From contig JAISQP010000023.1 of assembly GCA_031274115.1 (NCBI GenBank), positions 1 through 5,953 of the forward strand: 5,953 bases of DNA, given 5' to 3'. Each line of letters begins with the position of its first letter. Position 1 is the stretch's first letter. Positions 1 to 5,953 of the stretch are shown here, piece after piece. A program made the position numbers and the translations under genes. The DNA comes from Synergistaceae bacterium. Lineage in GTDB: Bacteria; Synergistota; Synergistia; Synergistales; Synergistaceae. Below the pieces are notes generated by a model. It made no database searches and was not told the DNA's origin. It saw nothing but the letters and a program-made list of their open reading frames with translations.

Positions 1-347
1 ATCTTTTCGGCGGCATATGGCCCTTGTGCGCCTCTTATGTGGGCGGTCTCGGGGCCTTTATCACCGGTTCCAACACCGTGTCGAACATGCTCTTCGGCAT
101 GTTCCAGTGGGACGCCGCCAGTCAGCTTGGGCTCTCCCGGATAGTGATCGTGTCGGCCCAGGCCGCGGGCGGCGCCATGGGCAACATGATCTGCGTCCAC
201 AACGTCGTAGCGGTGTGCGCGGTCGTAGGTCTTTCGAACCGTGAGGGGGATATCATCAAAAAGACCTTCTGGCCCTTCCTGCTTTACGGCGTGGTGGTGG
301 GCGCTGTGACTTACTTCCTGATCGGCGTCGGGTTTTCCGCGTTCTGA
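1..347 (+). CDS. lctP: L-lactate permease family transporter, C-terminal part (partial)
   Basis: This is the 3' end of a membrane transporter of the LctP/LldP family, which imports lactate or related 2-hydroxy acids with protons across the inner membrane. The first whole codon is at position 3, the gene continues past the left edge, and it ends at TGA 345-347, leaving about 114 residues. Seen in the sequence: the family's C-terminal signature, a Gly-rich stretch followed by GAFITGSNTVSNMLFG (comparable to LTGSDTSSNALFG in E. coli LldP), then a QLGL motif, then an AxxxGGxxGxMI segment leading into a hydrophobic VAVCAVVGL stretch. A basic-acidic linker (NREGDIIKK) precedes the last transmembrane helix (FWPFLLYGVVVGAVTYFLIG). 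The family assignment is firm. Substrate choice (lactate or glycolate) cannot be judged from this fragment. The gene converges with the dipeptidase gene, so the two are not one operon. Confidence 0.9.
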   Translation, partial: LFGGIWPLCASYVGGLGAFITGSNTVSNMLFGMFQWDAASQLGLSRIVIVSAQAAGGAMGNMICVHNVVAVCAVVGLSNREGDIIKKTFWPFLLYGVVVGAVTYFLIGVGFSAF

Positions 348-370
348 CCGGCCTCGATTTTGGGCTGCCA

Positions 371-407
371 GGAGCGAGGCGCTCTCGTTCTTGGGACTCC
401 GTCCCAA
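371..407. terminator. Tandem stem-loops between convergent genes, possible terminator
   Basis: The 70-bp spacer between the permease stop and the dipeptidase stop holds two adjacent inverted repeats. The first (372-378 with 384-390) pairs as seven base pairs including one G-U on the + strand, with a 5-nt loop. The second (391-397 with 401-407) is a perfect seven-pair stem, TTGGGAC with GTCCCAA, around loop TCC. The position between converging stop codons fits a shared transcription end. Neither hairpin is followed by a clear U-run on either strand, so a classic Rho-independent terminator is not shown. Confidence 0.4.
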
Positions 408-417
408 ACCCAGCACA

Positions 418-1803
418 CTAAAATCGCGACAGAGCTTCTGCGTATATATGGGTCATCTTGCGCAGGGACTCCAGCGCAATGTACTCGTTCGCCTGGTGGG
501 CCAGTTCCTCCTCGCCGGGGAAGAGACCGCCGAAGCTGACGGTGTTCGGCATCGACCTGCAGTACGTGCCGCCGCCGATGGCGAACGGCTCGCCGCGTTC
601 GCCCGTCACGGCTTCATACGCGTCGAGAAGAGTCTTCACCAGCGCGCTGTCGGGCGCCACGAAAAGCGGAGGGGAGACGTTCAGTATATCCAGATCCCAG
701 CCGATCGACCCGGCGGCCGCGGCCAGCCCGTCAGTGACGGACTTTCCGTCGACCGTCACGGGATAGCGGACGTCGCACTTCACGGTAAGCGCGCCGCCGT
801 CCAGGGATATCAGGGCGAGGTTGCAGGAGAGCGGGCCGGATATGCCGTCACGGCACGCGATACCGAGGCTCTCGCCCCCGGTCTCGCTGCCGAAGAGGCC
901 GCGAAGTTTCATAAGCTCGAGGTGAAGCGCCACCGGACCGAAGTCCAGCTCGTCGAGCGCGGAGAGGAATTTCTGTATCGCGTTCTCGCCCTTCCACGGC
1001 GCCATCGCGTGAGCCGCGACGCCCTTCACGGTCAGCAGAACCCCGCCGCCGGCGTTCGCCACGGAAGCTCCGATTGGAAGGAATACCCTCTCCAGGTTCC
1101 CGGCGGCGGCGCCTTTGAAAAACGCGTTAAGCTCGTCCGGGACCACGTTCAGCCTCGTCCCGCCGTAAATGTCGAGCAGTTCCGGGACGCCCTTCACGCT
1201 GAATGGGTCGATCTTTTTCTTCAGGGCAAAGCGGAGCATTCCCTTCTCGGCGTTTACCACCGGAAAATTCGCGTCGGGGGAGAAGCCGGCCTCCGGCGCC
1301 TCCTCCGACAGATTGTAGCGCTCCATGCAGCGTGAACCGCTCTCCTCGTCAAGGCCGACAATGACGCGAAACCTGCGGGAGAGCTTCGCCCCGGAGTCGC
1401 GAAGGGCTTTTACGGCGTAAAGGGCGGAGACTGCCGGCCCCTTGTCGTCGATTGCGCCCCTGCCGTACAGCTTGCCGTCAGAGATCACCCCGCCGAAGGG
1501 AGGGAAACGCCAGGACTCCAGCTTGCCCTCCGGCATCACGTCGAGATGCGCCAGCACAGCGAACAGCGGCCCATCGCCAGCCTCGGCATAGCCGACCATG
1601 TTGTCTATGTTCCTCGTCCTGAACCCAAGCCTCTCCGCTATCGCGAGGAAATATCCCAGCGCCTCCGCCGTGCCCGGCCCAAACGGGCGTTCGCCGGACG
1701 AACTCTCCTCGTCGAGAACGCTGCGAATAGCCAGAAGCCCCCTCAGATCCCGGACGAGTCCGTCGAAATCCCGGTCTATTAATGTGTGAATCCCCTCCGC
1801 CAC
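418..1803 (-). CDS. pepV: PepV-type dipeptidase, peptidase family M20
   Basis: This is a cytoplasmic di-zinc dipeptidase of the PepV branch (Xaa-His/beta-Ala dipeptidases), which splits dipeptides with broad specificity at the end of peptide breakdown. From GTG 1803 it has 461 residues, close to the ~470 of Lactobacillus PepV. Seen: HLDVMPEG with H86 and D88, GRGAIDDKGP with the bridging D119, LDEESGS with E153 and E154, FSPDANFP with D177, lid-domain GVAAHAMAP with H265, DVRYP with R346, GGGTYCRSMPN (410-420), and AHQANE with the late metal ligand H436. The numbering almost coincides with that recalled for PepV (H87, D119, E154, D177, H439), which supports the GTG start. GTG also has a GGGGGA Shine-Dalgarno 7 nt upstream. 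An in-frame ATG at 1848 lacks a Shine-Dalgarno and lies next to the probable -10 box. The frame is open further upstream to 2100, but that extension has no peptidase character. The full set of catalytic residues implies a working enzyme. Confidence 0.93.
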   Translation of the reverse strand: MAEGIHTLIDRDFDGLVRDLRGLLAIRSVLDEESSSGERPFGPGTAEALGYFLAIAERLGFRTRNIDNMVGYAEAGDGPLFAVLAHLDVMPEGKLESWRFPPFGGVISDGKLYGRGAIDDKGPAVSALYAVKALRDSGAKLSRRFRVIVGLDEESGSRCMERYNLSEEAPEAGFSPDANFPVVNAEKGMLRFALKKKIDPFSVKGVPELLDIYGGTRLNVVPDELNAFFKGAAAGNLERVFLPIGASVANAGGGVLLTVKGVAAHAMAPWKGENAIQKFLSALDELDFGPVALHLELMKLRGLFGSETGGESLGIACRDGISGPLSCNLALISLDGGALTVKCDVRYPVTVDGKSVTDGLAAAAGSIGWDLDILNVSPPLFVAPDSALVKTLLDAYEAVTGERGEPFAIGGGTYCRSMPNTVSFGGLFPGEEELAHQANEYIALESLRKMTHIYAEALSRF

Positions 1804-1810
1804 GCCATCA

Positions 1811-1816
1811 TCCCCC
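1811..1816 (-). promoter_or_regulatory. Ribosome binding site deciding the pepV start
   Basis: On the minus strand GGGGGA lies 7 nt before GTG 1803. No comparable purine run stands before the alternative ATG at 1848, so this site favours the shorter protein. Confidence 0.55.
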
Positions 1817-1849
1817 GCTGTCTTTAAAATTACGATACGCGAATACATG

Positions 1850-1878
1850 ATTTTAGCATAAAAGGACAATCCCGCTAA
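1850..1878 (-). promoter_or_regulatory. Putative extended -10 promoter for pepV
   Basis: The minus strand reads TGCTAAAAT at 1858-1850, an extended -10 element (TGN followed by TAAAAT). A weak -35 (TTAGCG, 1878-1873) stands 17 bp upstream. Transcription would start near 1843, giving a leader of about 40 nt before GTG 1803. Such a transcript would start downstream of, or at, the alternative ATG, which again favours the GTG. This is inferred from sequence pattern only. Confidence 0.4.
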
Positions 1879-2030
1879 GGGAGCTGGCGCCCTTGCGGGT
1901 GTGGGTGGAACCCACGGTCTTGAACCTGTGGTTTTAGGGACGATTAAAACCCTGATATTATTCCGGCGCCCGACCGCCCCGCCGAAAACAGGACATCCGA
2001 TATAAGGACGCTTCGGTTCGGATTCCAGCC
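1870..2030. other. Intergenic segment rich in inverted repeats, possible structured RNA
   Basis: No convincing gene lies here; the upstream extension of the pepV frame crosses it but has no protein family character. The segment packs many complementary arms: TCCC/GGGA (1870-1873, 1879-1882), CCC/GGG (1890-1892, 1897-1899; GCAA loop if read on the minus strand), perfect GTGGGT/ACCCAC (1901-1906, 1910-1915), GGTTTTA/TAAAACC (1930-1936, 1945-1951), and a nine-pair stem with one bulged C (1991-2000 with 2018-2026). Alternative pairings include CTTGAACC with GGTTTTAG on the + strand. GCTGG (1883-1887) can pair with CCAGC (2025-2029), which could close most of the segment as one domain. Which strand would be transcribed is undecided, and no known RNA family was recognised. 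A small RNA, a leader element, or a tract of protein-binding dyads are all possible. Confidence 0.3.
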
Positions 2031-2139
2031 TGAGGAGGGGCAAACCCCGAAAAAAAATTTGCCGAACGCGAAGAACGCGCCGCTTTTGAGGGAATTGCAT
2101 CGCGGGCTTTTTAGGGGCCTTTACTCGCCGTAATAAATA

Positions 2140-2167
2140 TTGTAATATTTACTCAGATTTCTATAGG
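2140..2167 (+). promoter_or_regulatory. Weak sigma-70-like promoter candidate for flagellin
   Basis: TTGTAA (2140-2145) and TATAGG (2162-2167), spaced by 16 bp, lie in the AT-rich stretch upstream of the flagellin. A start near 2174 would give a leader of about 75 nt including both downstream stem-loops. Each hexamer matches its consensus at only four of six positions. Flagellins are usually read by sigma-28, but no good TAAA/GCCGATAA pair was found; GCCGTAAT (2127-2134) and GACGAATAT (2167-2175) are partial -10 look-alikes without a matching -35. Confidence 0.25.
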
Positions 2168-2197
2168 ACGAATATCGCTCTTTGGATTTCTATGCTC

Positions 2198-2219
2198 AGA
2201 AAAACACGGAAGTTTTTCT
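2198..2219 (+). promoter_or_regulatory. CsrA-type binding hairpin 1 in flagellin leader
   Basis: A perfect eight-pair stem (AGAAAAAC 2198-2205 with GTTTTTCT 2212-2219) closes a hexaloop ACGGAA (2206-2211). The core ACACGGAAGT fits the high-affinity CsrA/RsmE pattern A/U-CANGGANG-U/A, with the GGA shown in the loop and closed by a C-G pair, as known CsrA sites require. It stands upstream of, and does not overlap, the ribosome binding site. It could anchor a CsrA dimer whose second face binds the next hairpin. The motif is seen; CsrA binding is inferred. Confidence 0.65.
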
Positions 2220-2222
2220 CGA

Positions 2223-2242
2223 TTCACACACGGAGGTGTGAA
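2223..2242 (+). promoter_or_regulatory. CsrA-type binding hairpin 2 overlapping the flagellin Shine-Dalgarno
   Basis: A perfect seven-pair stem (TTCACAC 2223-2229 with GTGTGAA 2236-2242) closes a hexaloop ACGGAG (2230-2235). ACACGGAGGT again fits the CsrA consensus. The Shine-Dalgarno GGAGGTG (2232-2238) lies in the loop and the 3' arm, 9 nt before the TTG start at 2248. A protein bound here would block ribosome entry, and the stem alone may partly mask the site. The GGA triplets of hairpins 1 and 2 are 24 nt apart, within the range one CsrA dimer is known to bridge. The same arrangement represses hag in Bacillus subtilis. Confidence 0.7.
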
Positions 2243-2247
2243 AACGA

Positions 2248-5200
2248 TTGAGAATCAATAACAACATCATGTCCTTGATTTCGTACAACGCGAAATCGAG
2301 GATGGATTCGCAGCTCTCCAAGGCAATCGGGAAGCTCGCTACGGGCCTTCGTATAAATTCCGCCGCTGATGACGCGGGGGGGCTGGCTATTTCGGAGAAG
2401 ATGACGGCCCAGATAAGAGGGCTCGACCAGGCAAGCCGCAACGCGCAGGACGGCATCTCCCCTCCTTGAGACCGCCGAGGGCGCGCTTAACGAAATCCAC
2501 TCCATCATGCAGCGAATGAGAGAACTCTGCGTACAGGCGGCAAACGACACCCTCACCGCCGAGGATCGCGGTTATATTCAGCTCGAGGTCGTCGAACTCA
2601 TAAAACAGGTCAACGATATCGCCACCCAGACACAGTTCAACAAGAAGAAGATACTGAACGGGGACGCGTCCCTGCTGTGGAGCGCGTCAACGTCCGACAT
2701 CGGCGTCCTGGTCTCCCGGTCTCTCCTCTCGAAGGACATATTCGGACAGACCGTAAACGCGGAGGGGAATTACAAGATAACGTTCGAAAAACTTCAGAAC
2801 GGCGTCGAGCAGGTGCAGAAGTCGAACATCATGTACCTGAAGCACGGGACGCACGAGAGCAGCGTTGTGACTGACCCGTTCTCCGGCCTCCTGGCCCTCG
2901 ACGTCCTCAATATGGTCGAGGGCGTCTGGAGGATCGAGACGCTCGGCTCTCCGTTCGGGGGGGTCAAGTATTACCACGGCGGCGTCGAGTACGCGGACGA
3001 ATCAACAGGTAGCGCCGGGGTCGGCGCCTCAGTCGACGCGACGAACTTCGCGAATCTGGCCCCAGGCGAGTACGCGATCCGCGTTACCGACAACGTGCCG
3101 ATGATGGCCACGTTCGACGAGAGCGACGGAGAGGTGCTCGGCGTCAACGAGAGCACCCGCACGGACAGCAGCGGAAACGTGATAGATAACAACGACCTCG
3201 ACGCGGCATTCGTGGCAGACGTCGCCAACAACACAACGGCAACCACTACGACAACAGCCCAAGATACCTCCGCGGACATCTCCGGGATAGAGGCGGTCGA
3301 CGATAACGCAATGAATGTCTACACTCACTACGCTGTAGACAGCATTGATGCGGCCGACAAAGTTGACGGAACTTTGAGTGTATATACAACTGATTACACG
3401 ACTCAGCCGAACGAAGTCATGACCGTGAATCTGGATTATGAGACTGCGGCAACGGCGGTGGTAGACGCAACTATAACCTATGCGGCGACGGAGGACACGA
3501 TCTCTTACGATTCAACGTTCCACTTTGACAGCGGAGAGGACATCGTATTTCAAAGCTCTGTTCATGGCAATATAACAATCCCCATAGGCGGATTGGATAT
3601 GCGACAAGCGCGTGATGAAATAAACACTGCTCTTAATACGGCAGGTTGGACAGGTGTAACAGTTTTCATGACGACGTCCCCCGATGATGATGTCGCAACT
3701 CTTACGATATTTAATACCACAGGGGATGATCTCACGATCGGAGGAAGCGCTCAGGCCACGTTGGGTCTTCAATCAAGTATTACAAACCTTGATGACGATA
3801 CCGGCAGTATTTTTTATGACTATCAAAATACCAGGACCATAAGCGGACTGTTGGGTATGAACATCGATCAAATAGCGACAGCTATCAACAGCGCATTCGC
3901 GACGCCGCTCGACGCTCCTCCGGGACCTACTATTGCGGGAAACGTCATCGGCATAAGCGTTACCGCCACAGGAGCTTCTGATGCCAGACATCTCGTTTTA
4001 ACTCAAGTAAACGATAATTATTCGATAACATTCAATGGGGGCCCTGGGAGCATAGCGAATGATCTCGGTCTGGCGAGCAAATCTATTGCCTATAACGAAA
4101 GCACTCCGCTAATCGGCGACGACATATATCACAATTACAGCACATCCACGCCGTTAAACGCAGGCCAGATGAGTCTCTCCGATCTCGCTACCGAAATTGA
4201 GGATTGGCTGACGGGCACGAATACCGGTCAGCTTGGCGTAAGCGGCGTAACGGTAGCGACTACCAACCCGGGCGGGCTTTCTCAACTCAGCGTTAATAAC
4301 GGGTCTAAATACAGCATTACGCTCTCCGGCTCCGCGATAACCGAACTGAACAACGGCTCAATGACGATTTCGCGAAACGCTGTCGGGTTAAACGCAACAA
4401 ATAGCGTGTGGGAAGACTACGACCTCCTGGTCCCGGTAAACAGCGTTGGCATAAATGGCATCGAAACCGCGCTCGACCAGGCGCTTACACCCGCTATGCA
4501 GGGAGACGGTTTATCCTTCAACGACGCTTATGGCAATAATTTATTCAATCCGGCGGCAGGGAATCGGCTCGCACTCGACAACAATACTTACAACTCCGGG
4601 TACAAGATCACCATAGATAACTCGACCCTCGGCTCGGTAGGTGCTGAATTATGGCCTACCGACAACGAGGCGCATAGAGGGGGAACCTTCCTCAGCGAGA
4701 GCGCAAGCACCGGCAGCGCTTCATCTAAATTGGATATCGTAATACCGGCCAATTCCAGCGTCGACGACGCTATTGCCTACATAAACGCCCAGATCGCAGC
4801 TTACAATACAAGCAATCCTACAGACACTACCCTACACGGCCTGCATGCCGAGTGGAGCGACCCCGGCAATCCCCATGAAGGCGAAATCGTGCTAGTGAAC
4901 GACAACGCCGCATATAACCTGCGAGTAACTTATGCCGTGGCATCACAACCAGCGCTCTTCACAGATACTGATTTTATTCTGAACGCTAATGGAGGATCGA
5001 AAGACTCGCGCCAGCTCCAAGCCTACGATAAAGTGAACCTTACTATATCCTGGGAGGGCAACAAGGATGACGGATCGAATATCCAGCTAGACCACAAACA
5101 GGTCGCTTATTGGGTCGACGGCTCAACCCCTTCGGCTGCGGCTGCGGCTATAAACGCACAACTTACCGGAACCGATCTGGCCGGTTTCTACAAAAACTTT

Positions 5201-5953
5201 GACGTTTCCGGTACTCTCGCTGCCGGCGACTCGTGGATGCGCTTCTCGAACGCGAAGGTGGTCGGCAACGCGGAGACGTTGAAAGTTGAACTTTACGACG
5301 CAAAAACCGGCGTCGCGACGCCGGTGACGTACAACTTCAAACAAAACAGCCTGAAACAAGGGAGCGCGGAGTCGATAAACCAGATGGTAAGGACCGCTGG
5401 AGGGCCGAATGGTTTTGAGACCGTGCATCATCATATAGAATTCGGCGCAATAAGCGACGATTCGGCTTTCCGTTACGGCCAGCGGCCCGGTGCTGGAGAT
5501 AACACCGCGTGGCAGATGGGGGGCAGCGGGGAGAAGGCGTGGTACGGGCAGGCTTATTTCGGCGAGGCCACGACGTACCACTTCGCGAACGGCATGTCCG
5601 GCGGCAGCGTCGTGACAGACGCGCAGGTGGCGAAGCAGAACGACATAAACGCGTCGCTTCTCTTCACTTACAATGGGGGCAACAATTTCTCCGTCACCGC
5701 GAGCAGCGTGTATCACAGAGACGGGGTAACGCCGGTTTCGTTGGCTTCGGGCTTCATATACATAGGCCCCGGGTCTTATGATCTTGGAGACATTGATTTC
5801 ACATCGCTGAATATAAACACGGCCGGTCTTTCGGCTGGCGACACCTTCGTGATAAATGTCGCGGCGGCGGCGAAGCTCGACTCGGTGAACACCAGCGCCG
5901 TGCCGAGTTCGTTCACGTCGAACGAAAACGTCTCCGTACACGCGGACCTCGCC
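2248..5953 (+). CDS. fliC: Giant flagellin, frameshifted and partial at its 3' end
   Basis: This encodes the flagellar filament subunit, exported by the flagellar type III system. It starts at TTG 2248 after GGAGGTG and gives [10 protein letters not shown], the classic flagellin opening. Residues 1-140 (frameshift-corrected) are the N-terminal D0/D1 domain: [67 protein letters not shown]. One extra C at 2459-2462 throws the first frame into TGA 2467-2469 after 73 codons. The +1 frame then continues the conserved domain and stays open from 2462 to 5953 (1,164 codons; translated by hand, no stop seen). From about residue 140 the sequence is variable, with a Thr-rich patch (329-336) and a long run of degenerate beta/helix repeats from about residue 440 to 1080. 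The C-terminal D1/D0 domain is not reached, so the full protein exceeds 1,235 residues against a usual 250-600. ATG 2507 in the second frame has no Shine-Dalgarno, so separate translation is unlikely. The flagellin identity is sure; whether the gene is intact is not. Confidence 0.88.
2459..2462 (+). other. Frameshift site in the flagellin D1 region
   Basis: The conserved flagellin text DGIS-LLETAEG needs TCC CTC CTT GAG, but the window has TCC CCT CCT TGA, one C more. Removing one C from CCCC restores the frame exactly and gives the family consensus on both sides. A base-call or assembly error, a true recent mutation, or recoding are the options. The CCT TGA context weakly resembles a +1 shift site, but slipping there would give ISPPETAEG rather than the conserved ISLLETAEG, and no adjacent stimulatory Shine-Dalgarno is seen. 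Confidence 0.85.
3569..5480 (+). repeat. About seven degenerate protein repeats in the flagellin insert
   Basis: In the corrected protein a helical motif of the type S-xx-(D/A)AIxx-IN-xx-(I/L) recurs at residues 458 ([12 protein letters not shown]), 546 ([11 protein letters not shown]), 650 ([11 protein letters not shown]), 742 (IETALDQAL), 845 ([12 protein letters not shown]), 968 ([11 protein letters not shown]) and 1043 (SAESINQMV). Each is commonly preceded by a strand such as ITIPI, LLVPV or DIVIPA, and followed within 30-60 residues by strands of the kind L-x-x-N-x-x-x-YxIT. Spacing varies from 75 to 123 residues. The pattern resembles the Flagellin_IN motif found in flagellin and hook-associated proteins. 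The DNA copies are not similar, so this is an old protein-level duplication. Repeat borders are approximate. Confidence 0.45.

Noticed and set aside
391..1335. 314-residue open frame on the + strand
   Set aside because: It lies wholly antisense to pepV, has no family motifs, is rich in Arg/His/Val as expected from the reverse of GC-rich codons, and starts in the terminator-like spacer without a Shine-Dalgarno.
1885..1896. TGGCGCCCTTGC as a sigma-54 promoter
   Set aside because: The GG and GC elements are 9 bp apart rather than the required 12, and 350 bp separate it from the flagellin start.
1903..1916. GGGTGGAACCCACG resembling the T-box motif (GGGTGGNACCGCG)
   Set aside because: Only the first ten bases fit, no stem I or terminator was found around it, and no aminoacyl or amino-acid gene follows. 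It is better explained as the GTGGGT/ACCCAC inverted repeat.
2037..2060. GGGG-CAAA-CCCC followed by eight A and three T as a terminator
   Set aside because: On the + strand the hairpin is followed by A, not T; on the - strand the T-run comes before this hairpin. A weak CGCG stem (2067-2079) before that T-run has only four pairs.
1804..2100. N-terminal extension of the dipeptidase to ATG 2100
   Set aside because: The 99 extra residues resemble no part of an M20 peptidase; the GTG at 1803 has a Shine-Dalgarno and gives family numbering of the catalytic residues.
2460..2470. Programmed +1 frameshift at CCT TGA
   Set aside because: Slipping there would give SPPETAEG instead of the conserved SLLETAEG, and no prfB-like Shine-Dalgarno sits just upstream. 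Kept only as a remote alternative.
5123..5941. 272-residue open frame on the - strand
   Set aside because: Antisense to the flagellin, Arg/His/Val-rich shadow composition, no recognisable domain, while the + frame carries flagellin-like [17 protein letters not shown].

Overview
The window is bacterial, with tightly spaced genes, Shine-Dalgarno sites, and GC-rich coding DNA. It shows the end of a lactate-permease-family transporter, an M20 dipeptidase, and a flagellin starting on a TTG codon. This suits a flagellated, probably amino-acid- or peptide-using anaerobe. The flagellin N-terminus (MRINNNI...) and the gene mix are reminiscent of Synergistota or Firmicutes, but the phylum is a guess from memory, not something the sequence proves.

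Layout. (1) Positions 1-347 (+): the last ~114 codons of an LctP-type permease. (2) 348-417: a short convergent spacer with two tandem stem-loops. (3) 418-1803 (-): a complete PepV-type dipeptidase with every metal and catalytic residue of the family; a GTG start at 1803 fits better than the upstream ATG. (4) 1804-2247: a 444-bp divergent intergenic region. It holds a putative pepV promoter, a stretch rich in inverted repeats (about 1870-2030) that may be a structured RNA, an AT-rich promoter region, and a flagellin leader. (5) 2248-5953 (+): a flagellin running off the right edge. Its conserved N-terminal D0/D1 domain is interrupted by one extra C in a CCCC run (2459-2462). Beyond that point the frame stays open for 1,164 codons to the window end, so the corrected protein exceeds 1,235 residues without reaching the C-terminal D1/D0 domain.

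The most striking signal is the flagellin leader. Two perfect stem-loops sit 3 nt apart, with hexaloops ACGGAA and ACGGAG. Both match the optimal CsrA/RsmE site (A/U-CANGGANG-U/A), and the second loop carries the Shine-Dalgarno sequence. This is the two-site architecture by which CsrA represses flagellin (hag) translation in Bacillus. Here it would gate an exceptionally large and costly flagellin, whose long central insert looks like a chain of degenerate Flagellin_IN-like repeats with a lower-GC core.

The permease and peptidase fit uptake and use of organic acids and peptides. Nothing in the window ties them functionally to the flagellin, which has its own divergent promoter region.
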